A DNA stretch of 64,000 nucleotides from Stenotrophomonas sp. Marseille-Q4652 (GTDB taxonomy: Bacteria; Pseudomonadota; Gammaproteobacteria; Xanthomonadales; Xanthomonadaceae). The DNA lies in the NCBI RefSeq assembly GCF_916618915.1, contig NZ_CAKAKE010000001.1, forward strand, positions 992,001 through 1,056,000, read 5' to 3'. Below the pieces are notes generated by a model. The model was given only the letters and a program-made list of their open reading frames with translations. It did no database searches and was not told where the DNA came from. Both the position numbers and the translations under genes were made by a program. Below are positions 49,070-56,048 of this stretch, piece after piece. Numbering within the stretch: position 1 is the stretch's first letter; the number at the start of each line of letters is the position of its first letter.

Positions 49070-49849
49070 ATGCGTTCCCGCCCCTTCCCGCGGCGCGGCC
49101 TGCAACTGCTGGCGCTGCTGCTGTTGACCCTCCTGCCGATGCTGGCGCTGGCCACTCCCGGTGCGCCGCAGCTGCCCTCGCTGCCGGAAGTGGATGTCGG
49201 CCGCATCGGCAGCCAGCCGGTGACGCTGCCGATGCAGACCCTGCTGCTGATGACGGCCATCACCCTGCTGCCGTCGATGCTGCTGGTGCTGACCGCCTTC
49301 ACCCGGATCATCATCGTGCTGGGCCTGCTGCGCCAGGCGCTGGGTACCGGCCAGTCGCCGTCCAACCAGATCCTGATGGGCCTGGCGCTGTTCCTGACGG
49401 CGATGGTGATGATGCCGGTGTGGGACAAGGCGTGGAGCACAGGCATGGGCCCGTACCTGGACGGCCAGATCGATTTCCAGACGGCCTGGAAGCTGACCAC
49501 CGAACCGCTGCGCGCCTTCATGCTGGCCCAGGTCCGCGAGACCGACCTGATGACCTTCGCCGGTCTGGCCGGGCACGAGACCTACAGCAGCCCGGAGGCG
49601 GTGCCGTTCCCGGTGCTGGTGGCGTCCTTCGTGACCTCGGAGCTGAAGACGGCGTTCGAGATCGGCTTTTTGATCTTCATCCCGTTCGTGATCATCGACC
49701 TGGTGGTGGCCTCGGTGCTGATGTCGATGGGCATGATGATGCTGTCGCCGATGCTGGTCTCGGCCCCGTTCAAGATCCTGCTGTTCGTGCTGGTGGACGG
49801 CTGGGTGCTGGTGGTCGGCACCCTGGCCGCGAGTTTCAACGCGGTCTGA
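49070..49849 (+). CDS. fliP: Export gate protein FliP
   Basis: A 259-residue membrane protein with a cleavable signal peptide (about residues 1-28) and four membrane helices. Signatures: LPMQTLLLMTAITLLPSMLLVLTAFTRIIIVLGLLRQALGTGQSPSNQILMGLALFLT, FLIFIPFVIIDLVVASVLMSMGMMMLSPMLVSAPFKILLFVLVDGW. It forms the core of the gate with FliQ and FliR. Here a terminator and 865 bp of repeats part it from fliQ. Confidence 0.98.
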   Translation: MRSRPFPRRGLQLLALLLLTLLPMLALATPGAPQLPSLPEVDVGRIGSQPVTLPMQTLLLMTAITLLPSMLLVLTAFTRIIIVLGLLRQALGTGQSPSNQILMGLALFLTAMVMMPVWDKAWSTGMGPYLDGQIDFQTAWKLTTEPLRAFMLAQVRETDLMTFAGLAGHETYSSPEAVPFPVLVASFVTSELKTAFEIGFLIFIPFVIIDLVVASVLMSMGMMMLSPMLVSAPFKILLFVLVDGWVLVVGTLAASFNAV

Positions 49850-49870
49850 CGACCCCGCCCGTCTTGATTC

Positions 49871-49907
49871 ACGAAGAAGCCGCGACCTGTTCGCGGCTTC
49901 TTCGTTT
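49871..49907 (+). terminator. Strong terminator after fliP
   Basis: A perfect 15-bp stem (49871-49885 with 49891-49905) with a 5-nt loop and a short T-tail, 21 bases after the fliP stop. It would stop transcription from the fliL promoter before fliQ. Confidence 0.85.
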
Positions 49908-49971
49908 CCCGCGTCTGGCTTTGCCTAGTGGATGCAGGCTGCTCGAGTTCAGGGCGCCCGTAATGCGGAGA

Positions 49972-50019
49972 GGCTTTGGCTTTGGCTTTGGCTTTGGCTT
50001 TGGCTTTGGCTTTGGCTTT
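49972..50019 (+). repeat. Tandem array of eight GGCTTT hexamers
   Basis: Eight perfect copies of GGCTTT, followed by a partial ninth, in the fliP-fliQ gap. Weaker arrays nearby are four GCCGTT units (50271-50294) and GCAAA-type pentamers (50591-50618). Confidence 0.95.
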
Positions 50020-50041
50020 GGCTCTTCGCCTTTGATTTACC

Positions 50042-50273
50042 GGGCCCCTTCCGTAGCGACGGAGCTGGCGGAAAGGACCCCGCAGGGGCGACGCACATGG
50101 ATGTGCGTCGTTTTCCGAGGGGACATGGATGTCCCGTCGGAAAATCCTGCCAGCGGAGTGGACCTGGAGCGCGGAGCGCGGAAGGCGCGGAGGCAGGGTG
50201 TGCTTTCTTTGGGCCACCTTTCTTTGCACAAGCAAAGAAAGGTGTGCTCGCTGGCCGCAGGGCAGCGAAAGCC
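50042..50273 (+). repeat. Left copy of a large inverted repeat between fliP and fliQ
   Basis: A roughly 230-bp element that runs GGGCCCCTTCCG, a palindrome at 50090-50109 (9-bp arms around GG), a second palindrome centred in 50111-50144, a GC-rich stretch and a 13-bp hairpin with ACAA loop at 50215-50244. The copy at 50335-50567 has the same order on the opposite strand. It does not encode a convincing protein. Confidence 0.85.
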
Positions 50274-50334
50274 GTTGCCGTTGCCGTTGCCGTTGCTTTG
50301 CCGGCTACAGCCAAAGCCAAAGCTTGTAGAAGCA

Positions 50335-50567
50335 GGGCTTTCGCTCCCTTGCAGGGAGCGAGTTACTTTTCTTTGCTCGTGCAAAGAAAAGGTAACCAAA
50401 AGAAAGCACGCCCTGTCCTCGCGCCCGCGCCACTGCGTGGCCCGGGTCCACTCCGCCAACGGCGATTTTTCGACGAGACATCCATGTCTCGGCGAAAAAC
50501 GACGCACATCCATGTGCGTCGCCCCTGCGGGGTCTGGCCGCCGGCTCCGTCGCTGCGGAAGGGGCCC
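50335..50567 (-). repeat. Right copy of the large inverted repeat
   Basis: Read on the minus strand from 50567, it repeats the order of the left copy: GGGCCCCTTCCG, the 20-bp palindrome identical in sequence (50501-50520), the second palindrome (50465-50497), and the CTTTCTTTGC hairpin (about 50364-50396). Similarity is high in the palindromes and lower between them. The arms flank a 61-bp centre. Confidence 0.85.
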
Positions 50568-50687
50568 GAAGGTCACAAACTGGAGCAACAGCAAAGGCAA
50601 AGCAAAGCAAAGCAAAGGCCACAGCCTGAGCCAGATCCAGAGCCGGCCAGCCACGGCGCGAGCGGCGCCGGAATCCCGCCGGATTTC

Positions 50688-50703
50688 TGGCACCGGGCTT
50701 GCA
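50688..50703 (+). promoter_or_regulatory. Sigma-54 promoter of fliQ-fliR
   Basis: TGGCAC-N5-TTGCA, a full consensus match. The -12 GC (50701-50702) is only 12 bases from the fliQ ATG at 50715, so the expected mRNA start is at or next to the start codon. Confidence 0.87.
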
Positions 50704-50714
50704 TGCATCCCGGC

Positions 50715-50984
50715 ATGACTCCCGAACTCGCCCTCACCGAACTGCGCGGTGGCCTCCTCGCCACCCTGTGGGTCGCCGGTCCGCTGCTGCTCACCGTGCT
50801 GGTGGTCGGCGTGGTCGTCGGCATCATCCAGGCCGCCACCCAGCTCAACGAACCGACCATCGCCTTCATCGCCAAGGCCGCTGCCCTGACCGCCGCCCTG
50901 TTCGCACTCGGCAGCCTGCTGCTTGGCCACCTGGTCGAATTCACCACCCTGCTGTTCCAGCGAATTCCACACCTGATCGGATAA
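50715..50984 (+). CDS. fliQ: Export gate protein FliQ
   Basis: An 89-residue protein with two membrane helices: LLATLWVAGPLLLTVLVVGVVVGIIQAATQLNEPTIAFIAK, then LTAALFALGSLLLGHLVEFTTLLFQRIPHLI. Normal FliQ length. An in-frame ATG at 50703 lies inside the sigma-54 -12 element and could not be on its transcript, so the ATG at 50715 is used. Followed by fliR after six bases. Confidence 0.97.
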   Translation: MTPELALTELRGGLLATLWVAGPLLLTVLVVGVVVGIIQAATQLNEPTIAFIAKAAALTAALFALGSLLLGHLVEFTTLLFQRIPHLIG

Positions 50985-50990
50985 CGCCAC

Positions 50991-51788
50991 ATGGATGCCG
51001 CCACCCGCATGGTCGTCGATGGCCAGCAGGCCTTCGCCATGATCGGCACGGTCCTGTGGGTTGGCCTGCGCATCGGCGCGATGCTGCTGGCCATGCCGCT
51101 GTTCGGTACCCGCGCGGTGCCCGGGCGCGTGCGGGCGCTGGTCGCGCTGACCCTGTCGCTGGCGCTGGCCCCGGTGCTGCCGCCGGTGCCGGTGTGGAAC
51201 GGCTTCGATGCCGCCACCGTGCTGACCGTCCTGCGGGAACTGGCCATCGGCGTGACCATCGGTTTCACCCTGCGACTGGTGTTCGAGGTCGGCTCGCTGG
51301 CCGGCGAACTGATCTCCCAGGGCACCGGCCTGGCCTTCGCCCAGATGACCGACCCGGCCCGCGGCGGCAGCTCCAGCGTCATCGGCCAGTGGTTCTACCT
51401 GCTGTTCGGCCTGCTGTTCTTCGCCGCCAACGGCCACCTGGCCCTGATCAGCCTGCTGATGGACAGCTACAAGGTGGTGCCGATCGGCACCTCGCTGCCG
51501 GACGCGCACGCGCTGGCCTCGACCGTGCCCAACTTCATGCTGCAGGTGTTCCGGGGTGCGGTCAGCCTGGCCCTGCCGCTGACCGTGGCCATGCTCGCGG
51601 TCAACCTGGCCTTCGGCGCACTGGCACGCGCGGCACCCGCGCTCAACCCCATCCAGCTCGGCCTGCCGGTCTCGCTGCTGCTGGGCATGATGATGCTGGC
51701 CCTGCTGTTCAGCGAAATGGGCACGCCGGTGCAACAGTTGTTCGACCAGGCCTTCGACGCCGCCGGACAGGCAGTCACTCCGCCCTAA
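50991..51788 (+). CDS. fliR: Export gate protein FliR
   Basis: A 265-residue membrane protein with about six helices. Signatures include VLWVGLRIGAMLLAMPLFGTRAVPGRVRALVALTLSLALAPVLP, RELAIGVTIGFTLRLVFEVGSLAGELISQGTGLAFAQMTDP and GLLFFAANGHLALISLLMDSYKVVPIG. It completes the FliPQR core. Its stop codon lies inside the FliA promoter of the next gene. Confidence 0.97.
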   Translation: MDAATRMVVDGQQAFAMIGTVLWVGLRIGAMLLAMPLFGTRAVPGRVRALVALTLSLALAPVLPPVPVWNGFDAATVLTVLRELAIGVTIGFTLRLVFEVGSLAGELISQGTGLAFAQMTDPARGGSSSVIGQWFYLLFGLLFFAANGHLALISLLMDSYKVVPIGTSLPDAHALASTVPNFMLQVFRGAVSLALPLTVAMLAVNLAFGALARAAPALNPIQLGLPVSLLLGMMMLALLFSEMGTPVQQLFDQAFDAAGQAVTPP

Positions 51789-51812
51789 ATTTTCCTCGCC
51801 TGCGGCCGATAG
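51786..51812 (+). promoter_or_regulatory. FliA (sigma-28) promoter of the diguanylate cyclase gene
   Basis: TAAA (51786-51789, overlapping the fliR stop), a 15-nt spacer and GCCGATAG (51805-51812). The start point would be near 51819, 16 bases before the GTG. Confidence 0.82.
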
Positions 51813-51834
51813 CCCCACCAAGGGCGCGACAAGC

Positions 51835-54783
51835 GTGCCCTGGAAGACGAACAGGACCCGAGCCCAGCGCGTGCGTTTCCTTCTGCCCCGGCGATCCAGG
51901 CTCCGCGCGTTGGCGTGGCTGGCATTGCTTTGCCTGGCGCTGGGCGGCCAGGCGGGCGCGCAGACCGTGACGTTCCGCAACTACACCCAGGCTGACGGCC
52001 TGCAGGGGCTGACGGTCAACTGCCTGTTCGAGGACCGCGAGCATACGGTCTGGGCCTGTACCGAGCTGGGCCTGCACCGCTACGAGCGCGAGACCTTCCA
52101 GGCCATCGGTCCCAACGAGGGGCTGATGGCCACGATGGTCGCCGCCGTGGCCCAGGACACCAGGGGCCGGCTATGGGTCAGTACCGCTACCGGCCTGTTC
52201 ATGGGCGACGGCCGGCGTTTTGCACCGGTGCTTGACGGGGACCAGACCATTTCCGCCGACGTCGGCCAGGCGATCACGCCCTGGGGCGATGCGGTGCTCG
52301 TGCAGTCCCGCGACCGGGTCCTGGAAGTCCAGGTCGCCGGCGACGGCCGTTGGCAGGTCACACAGCTCAAGGCCAGCGACGGAACCCCTTTCCCCGCCAG
52401 CACTGCCCTGCTGGCGCATGACGACGAAGTCTGGTCAGGCTGCGGCACGGAGCTGTGCAGGCGCGATGCCGAAGGCAGGCTGCGGCGCTATGGCACCACC
52501 CAGGGCGTTCCGGCCGACCGCTGGATCGCGCTGATGCGCGACCGGCAGGGTACGCTCTGGGTCCGCGGCGAACGTCACGTCATCTCGCGCAAGCCCGGCA
52601 GCCGCCGCTTCTACAACCATCCCGCGCCGGCCGGCAGTGATTTCAGCATCGTCAACAACGGCACCAACCTGGTCGAGGATGCGAAGGGGCGGATCCTCAC
52701 CCGTATCGACAACGGCGTGGGCCGCTGGGACGGCAGCCGGTGGGAGATCTTCAGCCGCACCCGTGGCCAGGCGGTCACGCCGGCTCCCAGCGCGATGCTG
52801 GTCGACCATGCGCACCGCCTGTGGATCGGCAGCCGCGGCCTGGGCATCCAGCGCCTGCTCGGTTACGGGGTGCTGCTGCACTGGAGCGAGGCCGACGGCC
52901 TGGCGACCGGCCCCACCTGGAGTGCCCTGCGCGACGCCCGCGGCGAGCTGTTCATCGGCAGCGACATGGGCGGCAACCGCATGGATCCGGCCACCGGCGC
53001 GATCCTGCCCTGGGTCGACGAACACGGCCAGCCGCTGCGCCAGCTGCTGCGCATGGCCAGCACCCCCGACGGTGCACTCTGGGCAGGCCTGTCTTCAGGT
53101 CGCCTGGTCCGCCGCGACCCGGCCGACGGGGTCACCCGCGACGTCACGGTGCTGCCGGGACAGGTCCGCGCCATGCTGGCCGACACCGGCGGCACGTTGT
53201 GGATCGCCACGCGCGAAGGCCTGTTTGCCGTCGCCCCGGGGCAGCACCAGCCACAGCCCGAAGCCGGCGTGCCGGCAGTCGATTCGACCGACCTGGGCCG
53301 CGACCGGAATGGCAATGTATGGCTCACCACCACCAGCGGCATCTACCGCCGCCTGCAGGGCCAGTGGCGCAAGCTCGAGGTCGACGGCGCGCCCGGCATG
53401 ATCTTTACCAAGGTCAGCATCGGCCCCAACGGCGACGCCTGGCTCTCGCGCAACGGAACAGGGCTGTGGCGGGGCGTGCTGCACGGCGACAACCTGCTGG
53501 CAGTGGAGCCGGTCTCCGACCCGCTGATCGACAACGTCATGCCCTACCTGCTGCGCCATGACAGCCGCGGCTGGCTCTGGATCGGCAGCTCCCAGGGCCT
53601 GGACCTCTTGCGCGACGGGCAGTGGGTGCGCGTCACACAGTCCGAGGGACTGCTGTGGGATGACATCTCCGAAGCGGCCATTCTCGAGGACCCCGATGGC
53701 AGCATCTGGATCGGCAGCAGCCTGGGCCTGACCCAGATCCGCGACCCCGGCCAGCTGTTCGCCCGGCATCCACTGCACCTGAAGATCAGCCACGCCAGCC
53801 GTGGCCGCCAGCCGCTGCATGCCGACGTTCGCCTGCCCTGGTCGGAAGACCCGATCAACTTCGCCTTCTCCACGCCCGGCACCGTCGGCGGCGAGGACCG
53901 CATCCATTTCCGCTACCGCCTGCGCGGGCTGCAGTCGCAGTGGATGACCACCAGCCAGGGCCGGCTGACCTACACCCTGGGTGCGCCCGGACGCTACGTG
54001 CTGGAGGTGCAGGCACTGGACGTGCGTGAGCGCACCGCCAGCGGGATCCAGACCCTGGCCTTCGAGGTACTGCCGCAGTGGTGGCGCTCCCGCCTGGCGC
54101 TGCTGATCTACCTGCTGGCCGGTGGCGGCCTGCTGACGCTGGCCTGGCGCTGGCGCATGCGCCGCCTGCTGCGGATCAAGAACCGGCTGGAACGACTGGT
54201 GACCGAGCGCACCCGCGACCTGGAGCACGACAAGCGGGAGCTGGAGAAGGCGCGTGCCGCCCTTGCGATCAAGGCCAGCCGCGACGAACTGACCGGCCTG
54301 TTCAACCGCTCCGGCATCCTTGAAGTGCTGCACGGGGAAATGCTGGCCAGCCAGGCGGCCGGTACGCCACTGGCGGTGGCGCTGATCGACCTGGACTATT
54401 TCAAGCGCATCAACGACCAGCACGGCCACCTGGCCGGCGACGCGGTACTGGCCGGCGTCGGCCGGCGCCTGCGCGAGGACCTGCGGGGCCGCGACAGCGT
54501 CGGCCGCTACGGTGGCGAGGAGCTGCTGGTGGTCATGCCCGGCCTGGCGCCGAAGGCGCAGCAGCGCCTGCAGGCCCTGCACCGGCTGCTGTCCTGCGCG
54601 CCATACGCCATCGGCGATGGCATGGAGCTGGCGGTGACCTGCTCGATCGGCGTGGCCTGGCTGCGCCCGGGCGATACCGGCGAGCAACTGCTGGCACGCG
54701 CCGACCTGGCCCTGTACCGCGCCAAGGACGCCGGCCGCGACCGCGTGGAACTGGCGATCGAGCCGGAACCCGAGACAGCCTGA
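51835..54783 (+). CDS. Membrane diguanylate cyclase with periplasmic propeller sensor
   Basis: A 982-residue protein. A signal or anchor segment (about 22-43) is followed by a long periplasmic region of two-component regulator propeller repeats (repeated W-I/V-G-S/T-x-x-G-L units such as LWIGSRGLGIQRL and IWIGSSLGLTQI) and a Y_Y_Y domain (about 640-740). One membrane helix lies near 755-775, then a coiled coil and a GGDEF domain (about 810-975). The GGDEF domain looks active: DLDYFKRINDQHGH, signature GGEEL, and an RxxD inhibitory site (RGRD) five residues before it. The GTG at 51835 is used; a GTG at 51871 is also possible. It likely makes c-di-GMP in response to a periplasmic signal. Confidence 0.92.
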   Translation: MPWKTNRTRAQRVRFLLPRRSRLRALAWLALLCLALGGQAGAQTVTFRNYTQADGLQGLTVNCLFEDREHTVWACTELGLHRYERETFQAIGPNEGLMATMVAAVAQDTRGRLWVSTATGLFMGDGRRFAPVLDGDQTISADVGQAITPWGDAVLVQSRDRVLEVQVAGDGRWQVTQLKASDGTPFPASTALLAHDDEVWSGCGTELCRRDAEGRLRRYGTTQGVPADRWIALMRDRQGTLWVRGERHVISRKPGSRRFYNHPAPAGSDFSIVNNGTNLVEDAKGRILTRIDNGVGRWDGSRWEIFSRTRGQAVTPAPSAMLVDHAHRLWIGSRGLGIQRLLGYGVLLHWSEADGLATGPTWSALRDARGELFIGSDMGGNRMDPATGAILPWVDEHGQPLRQLLRMASTPDGALWAGLSSGRLVRRDPADGVTRDVTVLPGQVRAMLADTGGTLWIATREGLFAVAPGQHQPQPEAGVPAVDSTDLGRDRNGNVWLTTTSGIYRRLQGQWRKLEVDGAPGMIFTKVSIGPNGDAWLSRNGTGLWRGVLHGDNLLAVEPVSDPLIDNVMPYLLRHDSRGWLWIGSSQGLDLLRDGQWVRVTQSEGLLWDDISEAAILEDPDGSIWIGSSLGLTQIRDPGQLFARHPLHLKISHASRGRQPLHADVRLPWSEDPINFAFSTPGTVGGEDRIHFRYRLRGLQSQWMTTSQGRLTYTLGAPGRYVLEVQALDVRERTASGIQTLAFEVLPQWWRSRLALLIYLLAGGGLLTLAWRWRMRRLLRIKNRLERLVTERTRDLEHDKRELEKARAALAIKASRDELTGLFNRSGILEVLHGEMLASQAAGTPLAVALIDLDYFKRINDQHGHLAGDAVLAGVGRRLREDLRGRDSVGRYGGEELLVVMPGLAPKAQQRLQALHRLLSCAPYAIGDGMELAVTCSIGVAWLRPGDTGEQLLARADLALYRAKDAGRDRVELAIEPEPETA

Positions 54784-54868
54784 CCCGGCCACCGAAGCGG
54801 CCGGCAATGACGGCCAGCCGTGCGCCATCGCGGCGCTGATCCCCTTCGCCGCCACGCCGGCGCGCCAA

Positions 54869-54884
54869 CGGAACGGAACTTGCA
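54869..54884 (+). promoter_or_regulatory. Weak candidate sigma-54 promoter of flhB
   Basis: CGGAAC-N5-TTGCA: the GG and GC dinucleotides are correctly spaced, but the -24 element has A in place of C. A hairpin GCACGGGC/GCCCGTGC (54888-54908) lies between it and the flhB ATG. Confidence 0.45.
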
Positions 54885-54917
54885 CGAGCACGGGCATCCC
54901 GCCCGTGCGTGCCCCCG

Positions 54918-56048
54918 ATGTCCGAAAACGAACAAGCCGGCGAAAAAACCGAACTTCCTACCGAAAAACGCCTTCGCGAAGCCCGCGAACAGGGCAACAT
55001 CCCGCGTTCGCGCGAACTGGCCACCGCGGCCGTGTTCGGCGCCGGCGTGCTGGCGTTCATGGCCTACTCCGGCTCGATGGCGCGCGGCGCGAAGGACTGG
55101 ATGCGGCAGGCGCTGTCGCCCGAGCCCACCCTGCGCCACGTGCCGCGGGAAATGTTCGGCCACGTGGGCGAACTGATGGCCCAGCTGATGCTGGCCGTAC
55201 TGCCGCTGCTGGTGATCTGCCTGCTGGCCAGCTTCCTGGCCCCGGCGATCATGGGCGGGCTGCGCTGGTCCGCCAAATCCATGGCGCCCGACTTCAAGCG
55301 CCTCAACCCGCTGTCCGGCCTCAAGCGCCTGTGGGGCCCGGAAGCCATCGCCGAATTCATCAAGTCGCTGCTGCGCGTGGTCTTCGTCGCCAGCGCCGCC
55401 GGCCTGTGCGTGTGGCACGGCATCGACGGCCTGCGCGCCCTGCTGCACGAGCCGCTGGAGCGGGCGGTGATCGACGGCCTGGGCTTCACCCTGAAGCTGG
55501 TGCTGTCCACCGCGGGTGCCATGGCCCTGCTGGCCGTCATCGACGCGCCGTACCAGAAGTGGAACTGGATGCGGAAGCTGAAGATGACCCGCGAGGAGTT
55601 GCGCCGCGAAATGAAGGAGGCGGAAGGCAGCCCGGAAGTGAAGGGCCGCATCCGCCAGCTGCAGCAGCAGATGTCGCAGCGCCGGATGATGGAAGCCGTG
55701 CCTACCGCCGACGTGGTGGTGGTCAACCCGACCCACTACTCGGTCGCGCTCAAGTACGAGGGCGGCAAGATGAATGCGCCCACGGTCGTGGCCATGGGGG
55801 TGGACGAAGTCGCCCTGCGCATCCGCGAAGTCGCCACCGGCAACAAGGTCGCCATTGTCTCGGCGCCGCCTTTGGCACGCGCCTTGTATCGGGAAGGCCA
55901 ACTCGGCAAGGAAATCCCCGTGAGACTGTATTCGGCCGTCGCCCAGGTCCTGTCCTACGTCTACCAGCTGCGCACCTGGCGTGGAGGCCCCATGCCGTCC
56001 CAGCCGGTGGTGGATATCGATGAGTTCGCCCCGGGGGCCCGCCCATGA
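54918..56048 (+). CDS. flhB: FlhB, export gate and substrate-specificity switch
   Basis: A 376-residue membrane protein. N-terminus ENEQAGEKTELPTEKRLREAREQGNIPRSREL, four membrane helices, and a cytoplasmic domain with the autocleavage site NPTH at 270-273 (DVVVVNPTHYSVALKYEGG). It switches export from hook to filament proteins with FliK. The ATG at 54918 fits the family; the purine-rich ribosome site is missing (the preceding bases are GTGCGTGCCCCCG). It overlaps flhA by four bases. Confidence 0.97.
   Translation: MSENEQAGEKTELPTEKRLREAREQGNIPRSRELATAAVFGAGVLAFMAYSGSMARGAKDWMRQALSPEPTLRHVPREMFGHVGELMAQLMLAVLPLLVICLLASFLAPAIMGGLRWSAKSMAPDFKRLNPLSGLKRLWGPEAIAEFIKSLLRVVFVASAAGLCVWHGIDGLRALLHEPLERAVIDGLGFTLKLVLSTAGAMALLAVIDAPYQKWNWMRKLKMTREELRREMKEAEGSPEVKGRIRQLQQQMSQRRMMEAVPTADVVVVNPTHYSVALKYEGGKMNAPTVVAMGVDEVALRIREVATGNKVAIVSAPPLARALYREGQLGKEIPVRLYSAVAQVLSYVYQLRTWRGGPMPSQPVVDIDEFAPGARP

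Noticed and set aside
49582..50320. Frames with Lys-Ala or Trp-Leu hexad repeats (KAKAKA, WLWLWL) across the fliP-fliQ gap as proteins
   Set aside because: They are translations of the GGCTTT array and the palindromes, lack ribosome sites, and occur in several frames at once.
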